NCBI GenBank assembly: GCA_963930645.1
Contig: OZ005660.1
Coordinates: 198,233,427 to 198,297,426, forward strand
From: Salticus scenicus
Lineage: Eukaryota; Arthropoda; Arachnida; Araneae; Salticidae
Direction of reading: 5' to 3'
Length of the DNA: 64,000 nt
Part shown: in pieces, positions 48,081 to 59,970 of the stretch
Position numbering within the stretch: position 1 is the stretch's first letter
Layout: every line of letters begins with the position of its first letter
Program-made: the position numbers and the translations under genes
The notes under the pieces: generated by a model
Database searches by the model: none
The model's input: only the letters and a program-made list of their open reading frames with translations
Told to the model about the DNA's origin: nothing

Positions 48081-48709
48081 ACACTACTCAAGCACACCCG
48101 TATTTCCCAAACTATGCCAATAGAAAAATATCTTTCATTGTACTCATCATATTTCCTTAACATTCATTCACGGTAATATTCATTCAGAAATACGGAATGG
48201 ACAGCCATATGGACTATTTAAGTAATATATGTACAGAAAGTACCTTTAACCAACAATCCAGACCACCACTCACATAAACGTCAGAAATATGTCTGAAAAT
48301 TCAAATACTTTCTTTTTCAAAGAAAAAAAGAAAAGAAAAAACATGCATGCAGTCATGCTAAATAACAAACTTCAACCCAATCTGTGTTACGCAGCAGTGA
48401 ATTACATAACAGATGATGCAAAGAAGCAAAAGTAAACAGAAAACTCATAACTTCTACAGAATGTTGATCTAGTGTACTCACGAAATATTCTAAATATAAG
48501 AGGCAGTAGAAAGTCAATCTTACCCTAATTTTTTAATTTTCCAACTTTTATGCAGTATTTATATTATAAATAAAACTCTTAACCTTTACTAAAAAAAAAA
48601 AAAAAAAAGAAAAAGAAAGAAAAAATTCCTTTTTAAGAGTTTGAAATAAAAATGTCGATTATGCTTTGCTGGCCCAGCTCATATAAAAATTTACTCTTGT
48701 TTTACTAGC

Positions 48710-48782
48710 TTAGACTTCAGACTTCTGATTCACATAAAACAATCTCATTCTACGAAGTCGTTGTCCTGAGAGATGTGTCTTG
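48710..48782 (-). CDS. Last coding exon of the candidate minus-strand gene
   Basis: The minus strand has the acceptor TATAAATTTTAG|C at 48783. The exon gives one base plus 24 codons including the TAA stop (48710-48712). It reads KTHLSGQRLRRMRLFYVNQKSEV and is basic in the middle. It accepts phase 2, exactly what the exon at 49266 leaves: TG plus C makes Cys, avoiding the stop that an A would create. Together with 49266-49424 and 53929-53954 the coding length is 258 nt, 85 residues. No family recognised. Confidence 0.45.
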
Positions 48783-49265
48783 CTAAAATTTATAGGTAGT
48801 GCACAGAAAATAATTCATATGTGTTAATTGCTCGGAATTCCAAAGAAATTTTTTACAAAGAATATTGCGAAATAAATAAAATAAATGAAAGTATGTCACA
48901 AACACACATTAATATGGTATATGAAGCTACAACTTCATTTCAACAAACTCTTATACAACTTATGAATTTTTTGTAAAAGTCAGGGTTCAATCCAGGCAAA
49001 ATTTGGGTTCCTTTTGCTGCCCTTCATAAATTTCGTCTTTAACATATATACAGACTTAAATATCAATGGAACACACAAAATAATTAAATATATTAATACT
49101 TACGTGTATACAGTCACTGCACTTCACATGATTTAACAACTTCTGATGAAAAATGATGACAATTTCTGATGAATATGTGATGAAATTATTTTTTCATTCC
49201 ACTAAATTTCACAATACAAGTTCTAAATATTCAGAATAATAAACGACACACAGAAGATACCTCAC

Positions 49266-49424
49266 CAGGCTGATTCACTTTTGCTAACAATAAATCTGGA
49301 AATTGTTTGTAGAACTTTCTCCGGATCAAATTGTTCAATTGGATTATAGTTTTTCAAGAAACACAGACATGCCATAATGGCCCCAGTTTTGAACTTGAGA
49401 GCACAAGACAAGCATGCCGCATCA
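49266..49424 (-). CDS. Central coding exon of the candidate minus-strand gene
   Basis: This 159-nt exon is the most protein-like stretch outside transposons. It has balanced residues in DNA that is otherwise A/T-biased, and it is locally richer in G+C. It contains SCALKFKTGAIMACLCFLKN, then PIEQFDPEKVLQTISRFIV. The 3' splice site is ATTTTAAG|T and the donor is CTG|GTGAGG, with phase 2 at both ends. The acceptor phase matches the upstream exon exactly: AG plus T makes Ser. The hydrophobic segment (about residues 15-27 of the exon) could be a membrane segment or a buried helix; the segment after it looks alpha-helical. An ATG 18 nt upstream (49439-49441) is in frame, so the exon could also be an alternative first exon. 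I do not recognise the family. Transcript evidence would decide. Confidence 0.5.
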
Positions 49425-49509
49425 CTTAAAATTTGCCCCATAATATATATGTTTTATCTCACTTTGTATATTACTTACAACATATATTTATAAATAAATA
49501 AGAAAGCTA

Positions 49510-49723
49510 CAGTCGGCTGCAAAATTATTCGAGCACTAGCAATAATCCTTGTCAAAAAAAAGTACACTTAATACAGCTTTGTTAAATAAATCCTTGTCGA
49601 GTCATGTTCTTAATCAGTCTAAGAACATGATTCGACAAGGATTTACTTAGCAAAACTGTCTTAAGTGTACTTTTTAAATATAGGAATTATTGGCTAGTGC
49701 TCGAATAATTTTGCAGCCGACTG
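49510..49723. mobile_element. 214-bp palindromic Tc1/mariner-type MITE
   Basis: Same family as 37775 and better preserved: CAGTCGGCTGCAAAATTATTCGAGCACTAGCAAT folds onto the right end. TA on both sides (49508-49509, 49724-49725). It sits in the long intron of the candidate minus-strand gene. Confidence 0.85.
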
Positions 49724-49958
49724 TAGATGCCCAAATGGTGACATTTGTGATATTCTGTTACAAGAGGGTTTTTTCATCCAGTTAATATCAAAACAATTTA
49801 GAAAAAAATATGTATATACCTAAAAGTGAAAAACCAATATTTTTACCAATAAAAGAATTTTATTATCTCTAAAAGTTAAAATTTAATGCCTCACTGTTAT
49901 TTAGCAATTTAAACTAAGAAAACTTTACATGTTTTGATAATAGGCAAATCACATCATT

Positions 49959-49994
<36 letters not shown>

Positions 49995-50497
49995 GATCTT
50001 TTTTTTAATTAGTTATTTTTTGATACTTAACACTTCTGAAAAATATTACTAATATAAAGTTCACAGATTATTCAAATTATAAACACTGCAATCCGTCAGT
50101 GAAGTTTTAAGATATCTTTATTTAAAAATAAAAATATAACCGTGCATATTACTCCGAGATGCGTATGTAGAAGCCCAACACAACAATAAAATTTACCTCA
50201 ATGTACATATAGAGAAAAAAACTTATTTTACCCATTCACATTCACATTAAAAATAAAAACAAACATGTTTCCGTTTAGCCGTAGCAGACGAAAAGCATGA
50301 AGAAACGAGCTATCGTAAACAGTTTCACTCAGTAATTCCTCATCGAAAGTGTTTCGATGGATTTACCATCAAAACTTTTCGATGCGTTTGGCTCAGAGTA
50401 CGAAGTGATCGAAAATTCAAATTCGCATCGAAACATCACGTCAAAGTGACGTCACATTCGATCATCGAAACATTTCGATGTGTTCGTAGTAGCACCC

Positions 50498-50627
50498 TTA
50501 GACTGACTAAGAACATGAATCAACAAGGATTTATTTAACAAAGCAGTGTACTTTTTTTAAACAGGGATTATTGCTAGTGATCGGATACTTTTGCTGCCGA
50601 CTGTAGTCTACAGTCGGCAGCAACTGT
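50498..50627. mobile_element. Half copy of the Tc1-type MITE plus a second end
   Basis: The right half of the 49510 family ends at GCCGACTG (about 50605). A second CAGTCGGCAGCAA start at 50613 may be a nested or rearranged copy. Confidence 0.65.
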
Positions 50628-51214
50628 AGTTTATAGTTTTTCAGTTTGGGGTTTGAATTGAATATTAAACTATTATGATATGAAGGGGGTCATTACAAAT
50701 TTTTCATGAATATCTTTCTAACATAATGAATAAAGTACTTTCTGGCACATCCTTCGGCAGAATTAAAAAAAAAAAAAAACAGTTATTTTTATAAAATTAC
50801 TGGTATAGTTATTTTTGTTCAATTACTTCTAATAGATTCTGAGATATAGTTTTCGAAAATTTGTGGTGTTACAACAACACTTGTTAAGCTATATACACCA
50901 AAGTTAGACCAACAGTTGATGTCATTGTCATTATTATTATTATAACGTAGTATCATTGATATAAAATTCGGTAAATTCCATGTGATAGATCTTTCAAAAA
51001 ATATGGTAGAAAAACTATTATTTCATAATCTTATCTGTTCCAAATTATCACAGGGTAACTAAATGAGACATTATGTGAAATTATATGCAATTGATCATGC
51101 ATTACTGGGGGAGCGACATTCTTGCACATCATTCAATAAAAATGAAGGAAGAAAAAAAATGAAGAAAGGATCTTGCAAAACAAAGAGGGATAAATGGTGT
51201 TGATGTTGGAATAC
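50628..51214. other. Intronic AT-rich gap
   Basis: Nothing recognised. Confidence 0.4.
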
Positions 51215-51400
51215 CCTCCATTTGGTCGTTTGAAAATATTCTAGCCCGTGTTCACGCGGAGTTTTAGAGAAAGCCACTGAAGATTCCGAAACGCGAAACC
51301 GAAGAGCGCGACCTGGGTTCGAACGAGGGATTTTAGATATTTGAGAAAGCCCTGGTTCGAAACCGGCATTTTCTGTCGACCAAGTTTGCGGGAAATTTGT
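51215..51400 (-). repeat. tRNA-derived SINE
   Basis: Minus strand: GACAGAAAATGCCGG, GGTTCGAACCCAGGTCGCGCTC, GGAATCTTCAGTGGCTTTCTC and CGTGAACACGGGCTAG. A duplicated B-box region (two GGTTCGAA words) sits in the head. The 148-codon minus-strand frame at 51095-51541 runs through it and is probably not a gene. Confidence 0.65.
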
Positions 51401-51569
51401 CAAAACATTCAAATAAAACAAAATCTCGCAAAAAATTGACTGCAAGCTGAAAAAAAGAAAATTAAATTGAAAAATAGAAGCACAAGGCAAATAGAAGCAC
51501 AAGGCTAGATAAACTGGGGTAGTTATCAAGTCTTTCAGCAACCGTCACAACTAGATACAATAGAATGAT

Positions 51570-52540
51570 ATGGAAAAAAGTTTTGTGATGGCCAAACAAT
51601 ACAAGTTTTGTTAGTTTCTTGTTAAGTTTTTCCTAATTATATGCATGTGCACAATGTAAATTTTTCATATTTTATTTATATAACTACCGCATGAAAAAAA
51701 AAAAAAAAAAAAAAACTAGCATGTTGCGTCCACCGCATGTTTTTCTTATATATTTTTTTATACAAATTCACCAGCAAAAGTAATTTATTAAAATTATCTT
51801 TCATGATGATTGCAGACGATTTACACCCTAAATATATAATAAAAAATAATATAACATTAAATATCTAAAGAAAGTCAATTTTAATCTCTATATGACAGCT
51901 TTAAAAAAAGCTTTTATTTATTTATTTATTTTTTAATTAAAAAAATCGATAGCTTTATTTTAAATTATTGCAAGTCGATGTTTCAACAATTCGTTTTAAA
52001 TGTATTGTATGGACGAGCTTTTTTGAAAGATACACAAAATTAAAATTCGCCCCTCCCCCTCGCGGGGACTTCCCTCCAGGAGGGGAAAGCATTGCTCCTA
52101 CATATACAATTTTTTCCTCAGTTAACTATCATTTTTATTACAATTATTATTATTTTTTATTTCATAATGATTATTAAAAAATAACTCTCTTTACGTACAT
52201 TTATAAGTAATTTTGTCCGATACCATCATGTTAAAAGTTTAGAAAAGTGGAATGACAACGCCACTTGTTGGAGAATTTCCCCCAACTTTAGATGGGCACT
52301 AATTTATGTCAAAGTGCATCTATATATCAAATTTTCTGAAATTCTGTGCTGTAACTCCTGAAATGCATTTGCCACAAAATTTTGTCATACACACAGATAG
52401 ACTTTTTCTAAAAATGCTCAAATCCTGTTCTAGACTTCTCATAACGACATAACGTGTAAATCCATCAAAAACACGAGGTCACAATTTTTCATGAATCTAA
52501 TATTTTCTTCTATTAAATATCGAAGAAAGTAAAAATAAAA
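51570..52540 (-). repeat. Repeat R1, diverged inverted copy
   Basis: Same family and orientation as 44250. It includes TTTTGTGATGGCC, GCGGGGACTTCCCTCC, ACAACGCCACTTGTTG and CGAAGAAAGTAAAA. Confidence 0.6.
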
Positions 52541-53078
52541 CATGAAACGATTTGTAAAGATATTTTTGGTCCATTTTCAGAGATTTTATCCCCGTTTTGC
52601 ATTTGAACATGTTAATTTTATTTCGAAATTTGAGGATATGACTTTGAATCGTGCTGTTAGGGTCATCTCTTTTTAATAAGAAAAAATGTTAGGTGCAAAA
52701 ATCTTAAAATAACTCGAAAAGTATTTTTCCCCCTTATTATTTAATTATTATAATTATGCTAGGTATGGTAGGTTTCCAGATGTGGTAGCCCATGACAACC
52801 TAATAAAAGGGGGACCGATCCATTAAACCAAAAAACAAAATTTATAAATGAAGTGAAAAAATTGTTGCCTGTATCAGTCCCATAGACTAAAAATACAAAG
52901 CGCTGTCAAATATATCCAGTTTCATTTCTGGATAAACTTCGTACCAGATTTTTATAATAGCGGACCTCATTTAATAAAATCGTACGAAAACACGATCAAT
53001 GATTTCTATAAAAAATAACTGTAACTTTAAAAATTTAAATTATGACAGCTATAAAAAAAAACTCACATATAGGGCCCG
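52541..53078. other. AT-rich gap
   Basis: Nothing recognised. Confidence 0.4.
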
Positions 53079-53336
53079 ATTTCGACTAACTGGAGCCCCG
53101 GGGCAAGCTTTTCCTGGGGGCCACGCTTGCAGTGGCATAAAAGGTCTTTACGTTGCAGAATACCTGCATACGATTCAGTGGGCCCTTTAAAGAAGAGGGG
53201 CCCAGGGCAGCTGCCCACATGCCTTAGAGTTAGTCAGGGCATATATATAAAATAGGTTTCAAATGGCCCTTCATGCTTTTTAGTTTTTCTTCCTTTTTGG
53301 ACCCCCCCCTACCGAAATTTTCTGGCTGCGCTACTG
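53079..53336. mobile_element. hAT-type termini, fragmentary
   Basis: 53079-53232 has AGGGCCCGATTTCGACTAACT mirrored by AGTTAGTCAGGGC, with GGGGCCCAGGGCAG inside. 53296-53336 reads, in reverse complement, CAGTAGCGCAGCCAGAAAATTTCGG then a G-run, a terminus style common in hAT MITEs. Target duplications were not found. Confidence 0.5.
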
Positions 53337-53928
53337 CTAGCAGCTATATATTAACAAAAGAAAAAGAAATTTTAATTTTCAAAAGAAAACAAACACACAT
53401 TAATCCAGAATATTTTTTATTTATGTATTTTTCTGTTCTCACATTCTTTTTAAAAACCTCAGTTTGTTTCTGAGTAATAGTGTGAAATTCTCACTCAGTT
53501 TTTATGTCTGCTGAGAATCCTACAACTTCAATTTACTATATTTTTCGTTCAGTTATTTCATTGTTCTATATAATAAAAAATTTTATTTCTTTACATTAAA
53601 AATATAAGGAAAAACGTAATTCATTTATTAGTGTTTTAACTAAAGAAGGAAAGGAAAGTTGCTAATAGTTTAAAAAATACCCCGGCATTGAAAATATTAA
53701 AAATATATGTATTAAAAATATATATAATTTAATAGTTAGATTATATGATCTAATTAAACAAGTGAATATACATGAAACATATTCTTACAAAAGTAAATCA
53801 ATCAAATCTAAGTGCATAAGTAATAAAACCAATATTCATAAAAGTATAATATCAAATAAAAAGAAAAGAAAAATAATAAAATAAAGAAAATACTAAATGT
53901 AGTTTAAAAAAACAAATTTTTAACATAC

Positions 53929-53984
53929 CTGAAAGAATTTTCTGTGGGTAGCATGAATTCTTCAATATTTCAATTCTGTATTTG
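53929..53984 (-). CDS. First coding exon of the candidate minus-strand gene
   Basis: Minus strand: the acceptor TTGGTTTTGAATCAG|C at 53985-53986 is followed by 30 nt of leader. ATG at 53954-53952 then gives MLPTENSF, and the exon ends in AG|GTATGT, a consensus donor at 53929. Coding part 53929-53954. It leaves phase 2, joining 49424 across a 4.5-kb intron that holds a SINE, a Tc1-type MITE and an R1 copy. A possible upstream untranslated exon ends at about 54192 (ATCA|GTAAGC). Confidence 0.4.
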
Positions 53985-54479
53985 CTGATTCAAAACCAAA
54001 TTGTTAGTATAAGAAAACTTTCCGTAAAGCATAGCATATTTTATCAAATCGCAAATGCTACAGGAAAGTTCACTTAATTTTCATAAAAATTCCTGTCTAA
54101 CTTTCAAAATTTGATCAGTTTCCGAGGAGAAAAACAAAACAATAAACAAGCTGCTTTCTTTCCGTAACAAAGTATAAAAAACTGCTTACTGATGCTTGCA
54201 TCTTGCACAGGAGTTTTACAGGAAGTTATAAACGGACAGGAACATGTAAACTGCGATATTATAAAATCGGATTTCACAATTTAAATCATTTATCATCCGT
54301 TTCTTTTATAGTATGTAGGGAAATTTTCATTGTACACGCTTGTAAGCAAATCGACAAAATATCAAATTTGTTTTCGGTTAATTTGATTCCACCAAAAGCG
54401 ATAAGCCTTTCTCATTTTAAAATCACCTCCGCTTTAACTAAATTTCTGGAATTCGGTGTAATATTTGCATATAAATAAC

Positions 54480-54720
54480 GTACAGAATACTCAAAATAGC
54501 CATTTCTCACCATTGTACATGCGTAAAACGCTGGCCGTTATTCGACAAGAATTTTGAAGCAGACTACAAATCCTTCTAAAGCAGACTAGCGACCCTTTAC
54601 TGAGAGATACGACAAGGTGTTCATACTTTTTGATTGGTGGAAAGCTCCTTTTGACCACCCGGGCGATTTCGCGCATCGCTACCATAGACATAAGGCAGGG
54701 AAAAATTGTGACTTTCAAAA
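54480..54720 (-). promoter_or_regulatory. GC-richer promoter-like block upstream of the minus-strand gene
   Basis: This block is richer in G+C and CpG than its surroundings (CGCGCATCG, CCCGGGCG, GGCCGTTATTCG). On the minus strand it has CCACCAATCAAAA, a CCAAT-box context. It lies 0.5-0.8 kb upstream of the first coding exon. A 75-codon minus-strand frame crosses it without a recognised domain. Promoter role is inferred from composition and position. Confidence 0.4.
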
Positions 54721-55194
54721 ATACTTATAATTCATATTAATTAAATGTAATTAAAAATTTTTGAAGCAAATTTTCATGTTCCTAAATGTTTTTCCTATTA
54801 ATGCAAATAAAAATTTTCATTGATTTTCGTCAATTCTTTCTAAATAAGTACTTTTCTTAAAACAGTTTCGTATTTGGCGATAATTTCAATAATTACACAG
54901 CCAACCTCTTTCGGAAAAAATCGCACTTTTAACGTGCGGCGCACGTTTTTTCCCCCCTTCTTTTAGAACAATTTTGAAAATAAATTATGCAAGTTAACAT
55001 TACCTAATATACACTTATTATTATTTTATTTAATTATCTATTTATTTTTGTTTTACCTGATCTTATTAAAAATTATTTTGATTAATATAACAAACATTTA
55101 GATATAAATACAATTAATAGAGTAAAGCATATTTTTGGAAATTTTAGTGTTAAAAATACATAACTAATAAATAAAAAGGCCTTTTAATTATTTA

Positions 55195-55487
55195 TTTATT
55201 TTTTTTTTTTTTTTTTAATCTCTTCAGGAGTATATAAATAAAGGCTAGTACATTCATTTAATGCATAAAGCTTAAACTCAATAGGTGCCTTATATTTTTC
55301 TTATATTTATTCAAAAATACGGAATATGAGGGGGAAAAGAATAAGGTTAAAAGTATTAAAATGCTTATTGTTCTCTTATTTATTAATTTAAAAACATAAT
55401 TTTTTTTTTTATTTGTTTATCTATTTTATTTTATTTATTTATTTTTTATGGAGAAATCAAGGCATTAATAGAAGTAAATACCTCTAT
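55195..55487. other. T-rich and AT-rich gap
   Basis: Long T-runs (55199-55217, 55398-55408) and TTTAT repeats. Nothing coding. Confidence 0.5.
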
Positions 55488-55710
55488 GGTGGCCAAGCGG
55501 AACTGCGGTCAAAGTTGGTAGATGGGAAGTGCCGGGTTCGATCAAAAAATGCGTTCATCGATCTAGCCGTTCGGAGTTTTCCGTAGTTCTCTCTAAAACT
55601 CGCGTAAATACGAACTAGATTCACTTAGACCCCCCCCCCCCCACGGAGAGCATTTCTGCTGTAGGCCTAGGCCCCTAGAGTAGTCAATCAGTCTTAAGCC
55701 ACACAGCCAA
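55488..55710 (+). repeat. tRNA-derived SINE with intact A box
   Basis: Best-preserved member: TGGCCAAGCGG fits the pol III A box exactly, GGGTTCGATCA resembles the B box, and the head resembles a tRNA-Ser or Leu-like sequence. The body (GGAGTTTTCCGTAGTTCTCTC) and a C-run (55630-55642) follow. Spread across the window in both orientations. Confidence 0.75.
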
Positions 55711-55796
55711 TCAACCATTCTTTATGAGATCAACATATGTTAGAATTTTATGTTCTAAAATTATAAGTGCTAATTTCTTTATTTTCTTTATTTGTT

Positions 55797-55935
55797 TATT
55801 AATTAATTAATTAATTAATTAATTATTTTTTTTAGTGTCATATTTCTTTTTATCACATGCGTTATTTTCTCTCTCTCTCTCTTTTTTTTTTTTTTTTTAT
55901 CATACTTTATTCAAAGGTACAAAATACGAAAAAAA

Positions 55936-55982
<47 letters not shown>
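55797..55982. repeat. (TTAA)n, (CT)n, T-run and (AT)n microsatellites
   Basis: (TTAA)n at 55797-55826, (CT)n at 55869-55882, a T-run at 55882-55898 and (AT)n at about 55942-55981. Confidence 0.85.
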
Positions 55983-55984
<2 letters not shown>

Positions 55985-56184
55985 TATTACATTTGAAGAA
56001 AAATAAACTTTTGACATGAACAATAAAGATGTATAAAACTTTTAAAGTTAATAAATATTTTTACAAATATTAATATTATCAATGATTATGCATTTAACTA
56101 TAAAATACTGGTATGTTTTTAAGCATTAAACTAATTCAATTTTCCTAAACTGAATTATTTTAAGAAAAACATGTTGGTGTTAAT

Positions 56185-56390
56185 TTGCCAGTTGCCTACA
56201 AAAGATAGGCCGAGGTATGGGTTGAATAACTTAAGTAAGGGGTGGTCTTTTTAAGGTGTTCTAGCCCATATTTACTCTTGTTTCGGATAAAACTGCAGAT
56301 AATTTCGAAAAGTTAGCCCGATGAGCGCTACCTGGTATCGAACCAGATATCTCCCGTCTACCAGCTTTGAGAGCAAAGTTATATTTTACA
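56185..56390 (-). repeat. tRNA-derived SINE
   Basis: Minus strand: CTCAAAGCTGGTAGACGGG, GGTTCGATACCAGGTAGCGCTC, then TTATCCGAAACAAGAGTAAATATGGGCTAG and AAAAAGACCACCCC. Confidence 0.65.
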
Positions 56391-57030
56391 GTCTCAAAAA
56401 CATTTGAATTTGACCCCTGAAAAACCTTTTATAAACCAACTAAAACAATTTTTAAACATTTAATGTGCTGAGAATGTATATATTTGTAAGTTATTGCAAC
56501 AAATAAAATTAATCATAAAGCAAAACGGTCATCTCTCAAATGAATATATCAAATCAAGTTAACTGTTAAATCATCAAATTTTTACTAATTAATCTTAATA
56601 TCGATGAAATTTCTTACCAGTAACTACAAGGACAAATTTGATAAAATAAATTATTTTTTAAATAAATAAAAATAATTTTATTATTATTATTATTTTTTAT
56701 TATCAGTTTGTATAAATATATATCTTTAGACTACAGTTGCATAGTATATTATTAAAAACTAAAGAGTATTAAAATTCAGAATTTTTGATATGCAGTATGA
56801 TAAGATGGTGTAAATTATTTCTATGAATATAGAAATGTAATCTAAATTTAAATAATAATTATAATAATAATAAAACGAATGTAACGTAAAGCATAATGTA
56901 TCTTAGTTTGATTGCAAAGAAAATTTTTTTTGCTTTACTTTAGAAAATATCTTTAAAAACTTACACCGATAAATCACCAAAATACGCGATCAGCGCCAAG
57001 CATTGTAAAAGGTTACTGTAGCAAGAGGGA
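56391..57030. other. AT-rich gap
   Basis: (TTA)n near 56680-56697. Nothing else. Confidence 0.5.
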
Positions 57031-57039
57031 ATCTGGACA

Positions 57040-57990
57040 AGCGTTTGTCCATTGAGCATGCGTACTAAGTACCTGTCGTATCTCTGAGATTATCCAGGGC
57101 AAGACCAGAGCATCCTACAAGAAAGCCAACGCACTGACTAAAATTGAGGCACTTACGTCACGCTCTATCGTCCTTCTTTACAACCAAACCAGTCCTGCAA
57201 GCATTGTACTTGTACGTACTATGAACTAAAATTCCACTGTCGGTCGTCAGTAATCGGAAATCTGTGGCCTTCTCGCGTTCGTTTGCACGTGGATTGTTAT
57301 TATATTTTAATATACATTTCGTTTCGTTACAAAATAAAGATAGCTTGCTTTGTGACTTTATGATATATACACATAAGAAAACGTCTTAAAAATGCCACAT
57401 AAATGTGCGGTACACACAAGTCGAGGCAATTAAAAAATGGACCTCGAATAAACGTTTTTAGCTTATGGATATGGAGAAATTTGAAGCCAACAAAACATTC
57501 AAAGGTAAGCCAGATTCTTGAATTATTTCTTTAAGAATTTAACGTGAAATTATCCTATATGTTTTACACAAATTTATAATGTCTTTATTTTATGATGTAA
57601 TTTTTATAACGAAATATTGTACTAAAAAATTAACGAAATAGTAATGTAATAATAACTCTGTATGATAATAATTATCTTAATATATAAACTGACATAAATT
57701 AGTAAAAATATTGAATTATAACTTCAAAAAGTTCTTTGCAATCAGTCTTAAAGAAAATTTTGTGCAGAACATTTATTAATTATTTTGTAAAATAAGATAA
57801 ATTTTATCTTGGTGATGAAAAGCATAGTGAAAAGACAAATTGTTTAGAAATTTACCTATAATAATAAATGATCGAAGCTTAGAAATAATAATTATAAATA
57901 GATATATAGCAGTAAATACTTTTGAATATTTATCGGTAAAAATATTATGCTTAATTATGATAAAATAATCAGATTTTTTCTTTAATATAA
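57040..57990 (+). repeat. Left arm of a 4.5-kb inverted duplication carrying a THAP exon
   Basis: Includes a leader with CATCCTACAAGAAAGCC and TACGTCA, GCGTTCGTTTGCACGTGGAT, the THAP exon and intron sequence (ATTTACCTATAATAATAAATGATCGAAG). All of these recur inverted at 60160-61560. Confidence 0.75.
57392..57504 (+). pseudogene. Broken THAP-domain first exon
   Basis: ATG at 57392 opens MPHKCAVHTSRGN and then a stop. In a shifted frame GPRINVFSL, then WRNLKPTKHSK runs to a consensus donor (AAG|GTAAGC at 57504/57505). The MPxxC start, the VFS motif, a Trp, a KPTKHS motif and the exon end before the expected Val-Cys identify a THAP N-terminal half. The second Cys is Ser here, a stretch around the FP motif is missing and the frame is broken, so this is a relic. 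Its inverted sister is at 60645-60853. Confidence 0.7.
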
Positions 57991-58033
57991 ATTATAAATT
58001 ATTTATTTCTGTGAGAATACACTTTTAAGTTTA

Positions 58034-58071
<38 letters not shown>

Positions 58072-59285
58072 CTAAGTTATTATATTATTATTATTTTTTT
58101 TTTTTATCTAAAAAATTACCAGTCAGTTACAAAAGTTATGACTAAACTTTCATTATACAATAGAATTTTCTCAGCAGTAACTGAAAATTGATTTGAAAAA
58201 AAAAAAAAAAAAAAAAAATCAGGAAATTTGCAACTATAGAAATATGGTAAGTTAACAATTCCTGAAATCTGGAAATATAATAACTAAATAAATTTTTATA
58301 TAAGAAAATATATTAAGCAAAAAATTATTAAAAAGAAAAAAAAAAATCTAACAAACAATTACCTCTAAATGATGAAATAATAATAATAATAAACCTCTCT
58401 TATGCGTGACAGGAAATATTCATGGAAATATTTTGTACTTACCTTAATTTTTGATTTCTCTCCTTGAAATTTGTACAAACAAATTTAATTACATACTTTC
58501 CTTGAATTAAAGTATACTATTTTGAAAGCTTTAGAAAAAATCCCATTTATGTGATAGAATATGAATGTAAATATTCTGAATTTATTTACATATGTTGTAT
58601 AAATTATCAAAATTTTGAATTTTCACCAAGGGTATATAATTTTTAGCGCAATTTCTGATTTTGCTCGCAATTTAAAAAAAAACAAATTTCACTCAGATTT
58701 TTTTTCATCTAATTCAGTTTCTGACACCACTTAATTATTAATGGAATAATTAAATCAAATAATTTATTTGAATTAACTTTCAAAACATAAACAAAATAAT
58801 TAATTTTTTTTAATTTCTGCTTTTCTTTATACCTTATTTTAAATTTTAAAAAACCTTTATTTTATATCAATGAAGTATGTTAAATAATTCTGGATTAACA
58901 AACATTATTCTGCAATTAAAATAAACAAGTTTCATTATGCATTTTTAATTCCTTTTGAACATTTTAAAAGTAAGAGATGAGAATGCATAAGTACGATTTG
59001 TTAAAATGTAAACAGAGTTGAGTTTTGTATAATTTAATTTTAATTTATTAAGATATGTGAATATTTGATTGCTGTCTTCTTAATATATATTTTAAAACTT
59101 TATAAAAGAAACAGAGTTATTATTATTATATATATATATATATTTAAAAAAAAAAAAAAAAAGGGAAAGAAAGAAATCATTACTTAATTATCAAACAAGG
59201 CATATTTTTAAAAGGATCAATTAATAGAAATAAAATAGTTCCATTTTATTTTTATATATAGAATATACTTTAAATAAATAAATAA

Positions 59286-59329
<44 letters not shown>

Positions 59330-59936
59330 ATGTAAAATATATTTTAAACATATTTCGTGATAAATTTGTAACAAAAAGCACCACTGAACTGGCAATAATA
59401 AATAATAAGTAAAAAACTTTGTATAAACACCATAAAATGCAAAAATTTGCAACAGTTGTTTCAGGTTAAAAAAAAGAAATCATGACGCTTCCTCAGGAGA
59501 ACAAAGTTATTATTTTATTTATTAATGATAAAATGAAATATAAATTCTGAATGTGTCTAATGAGTTAACACTACGAGGATCATCATTAATAATTTAAAAC
59601 TGGTGAGATTCTAGCATTTTCAAAAATTATAATAATTTTTATAACATGGATTTTTATTCATTTATTCTTTTAATTTAATTTAATTTAATTGTTATTTGTT
59701 ATTGTTGTCATATTTTCTATTTAATAAATTGTTTCCATCAAAATTATGTTCAAATCATTCAAAAAAAAAATTGTTTATTCAGATTTTATTAAACAACATA
59801 CGTGATATATAAATGCCTCAAATAGATTAATCCTTAAACAATCAGATGTAACAATTATAATTATATTTCAATTCATATTTTGGACTATTAGAATAATAAT
59901 TTGAAGGAGTAATTATTTTTAAATGAAACTGTTAAG

Positions 59937-59970
<34 letters not shown>

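Noticed and set aside
51095..51541. 148-codon minus-strand frame, the longest in the window
   Set aside because: The middle third is the tRNA-derived SINE at 51215-51400, and the rest has no recognisable domain, splice signals or initiation context.
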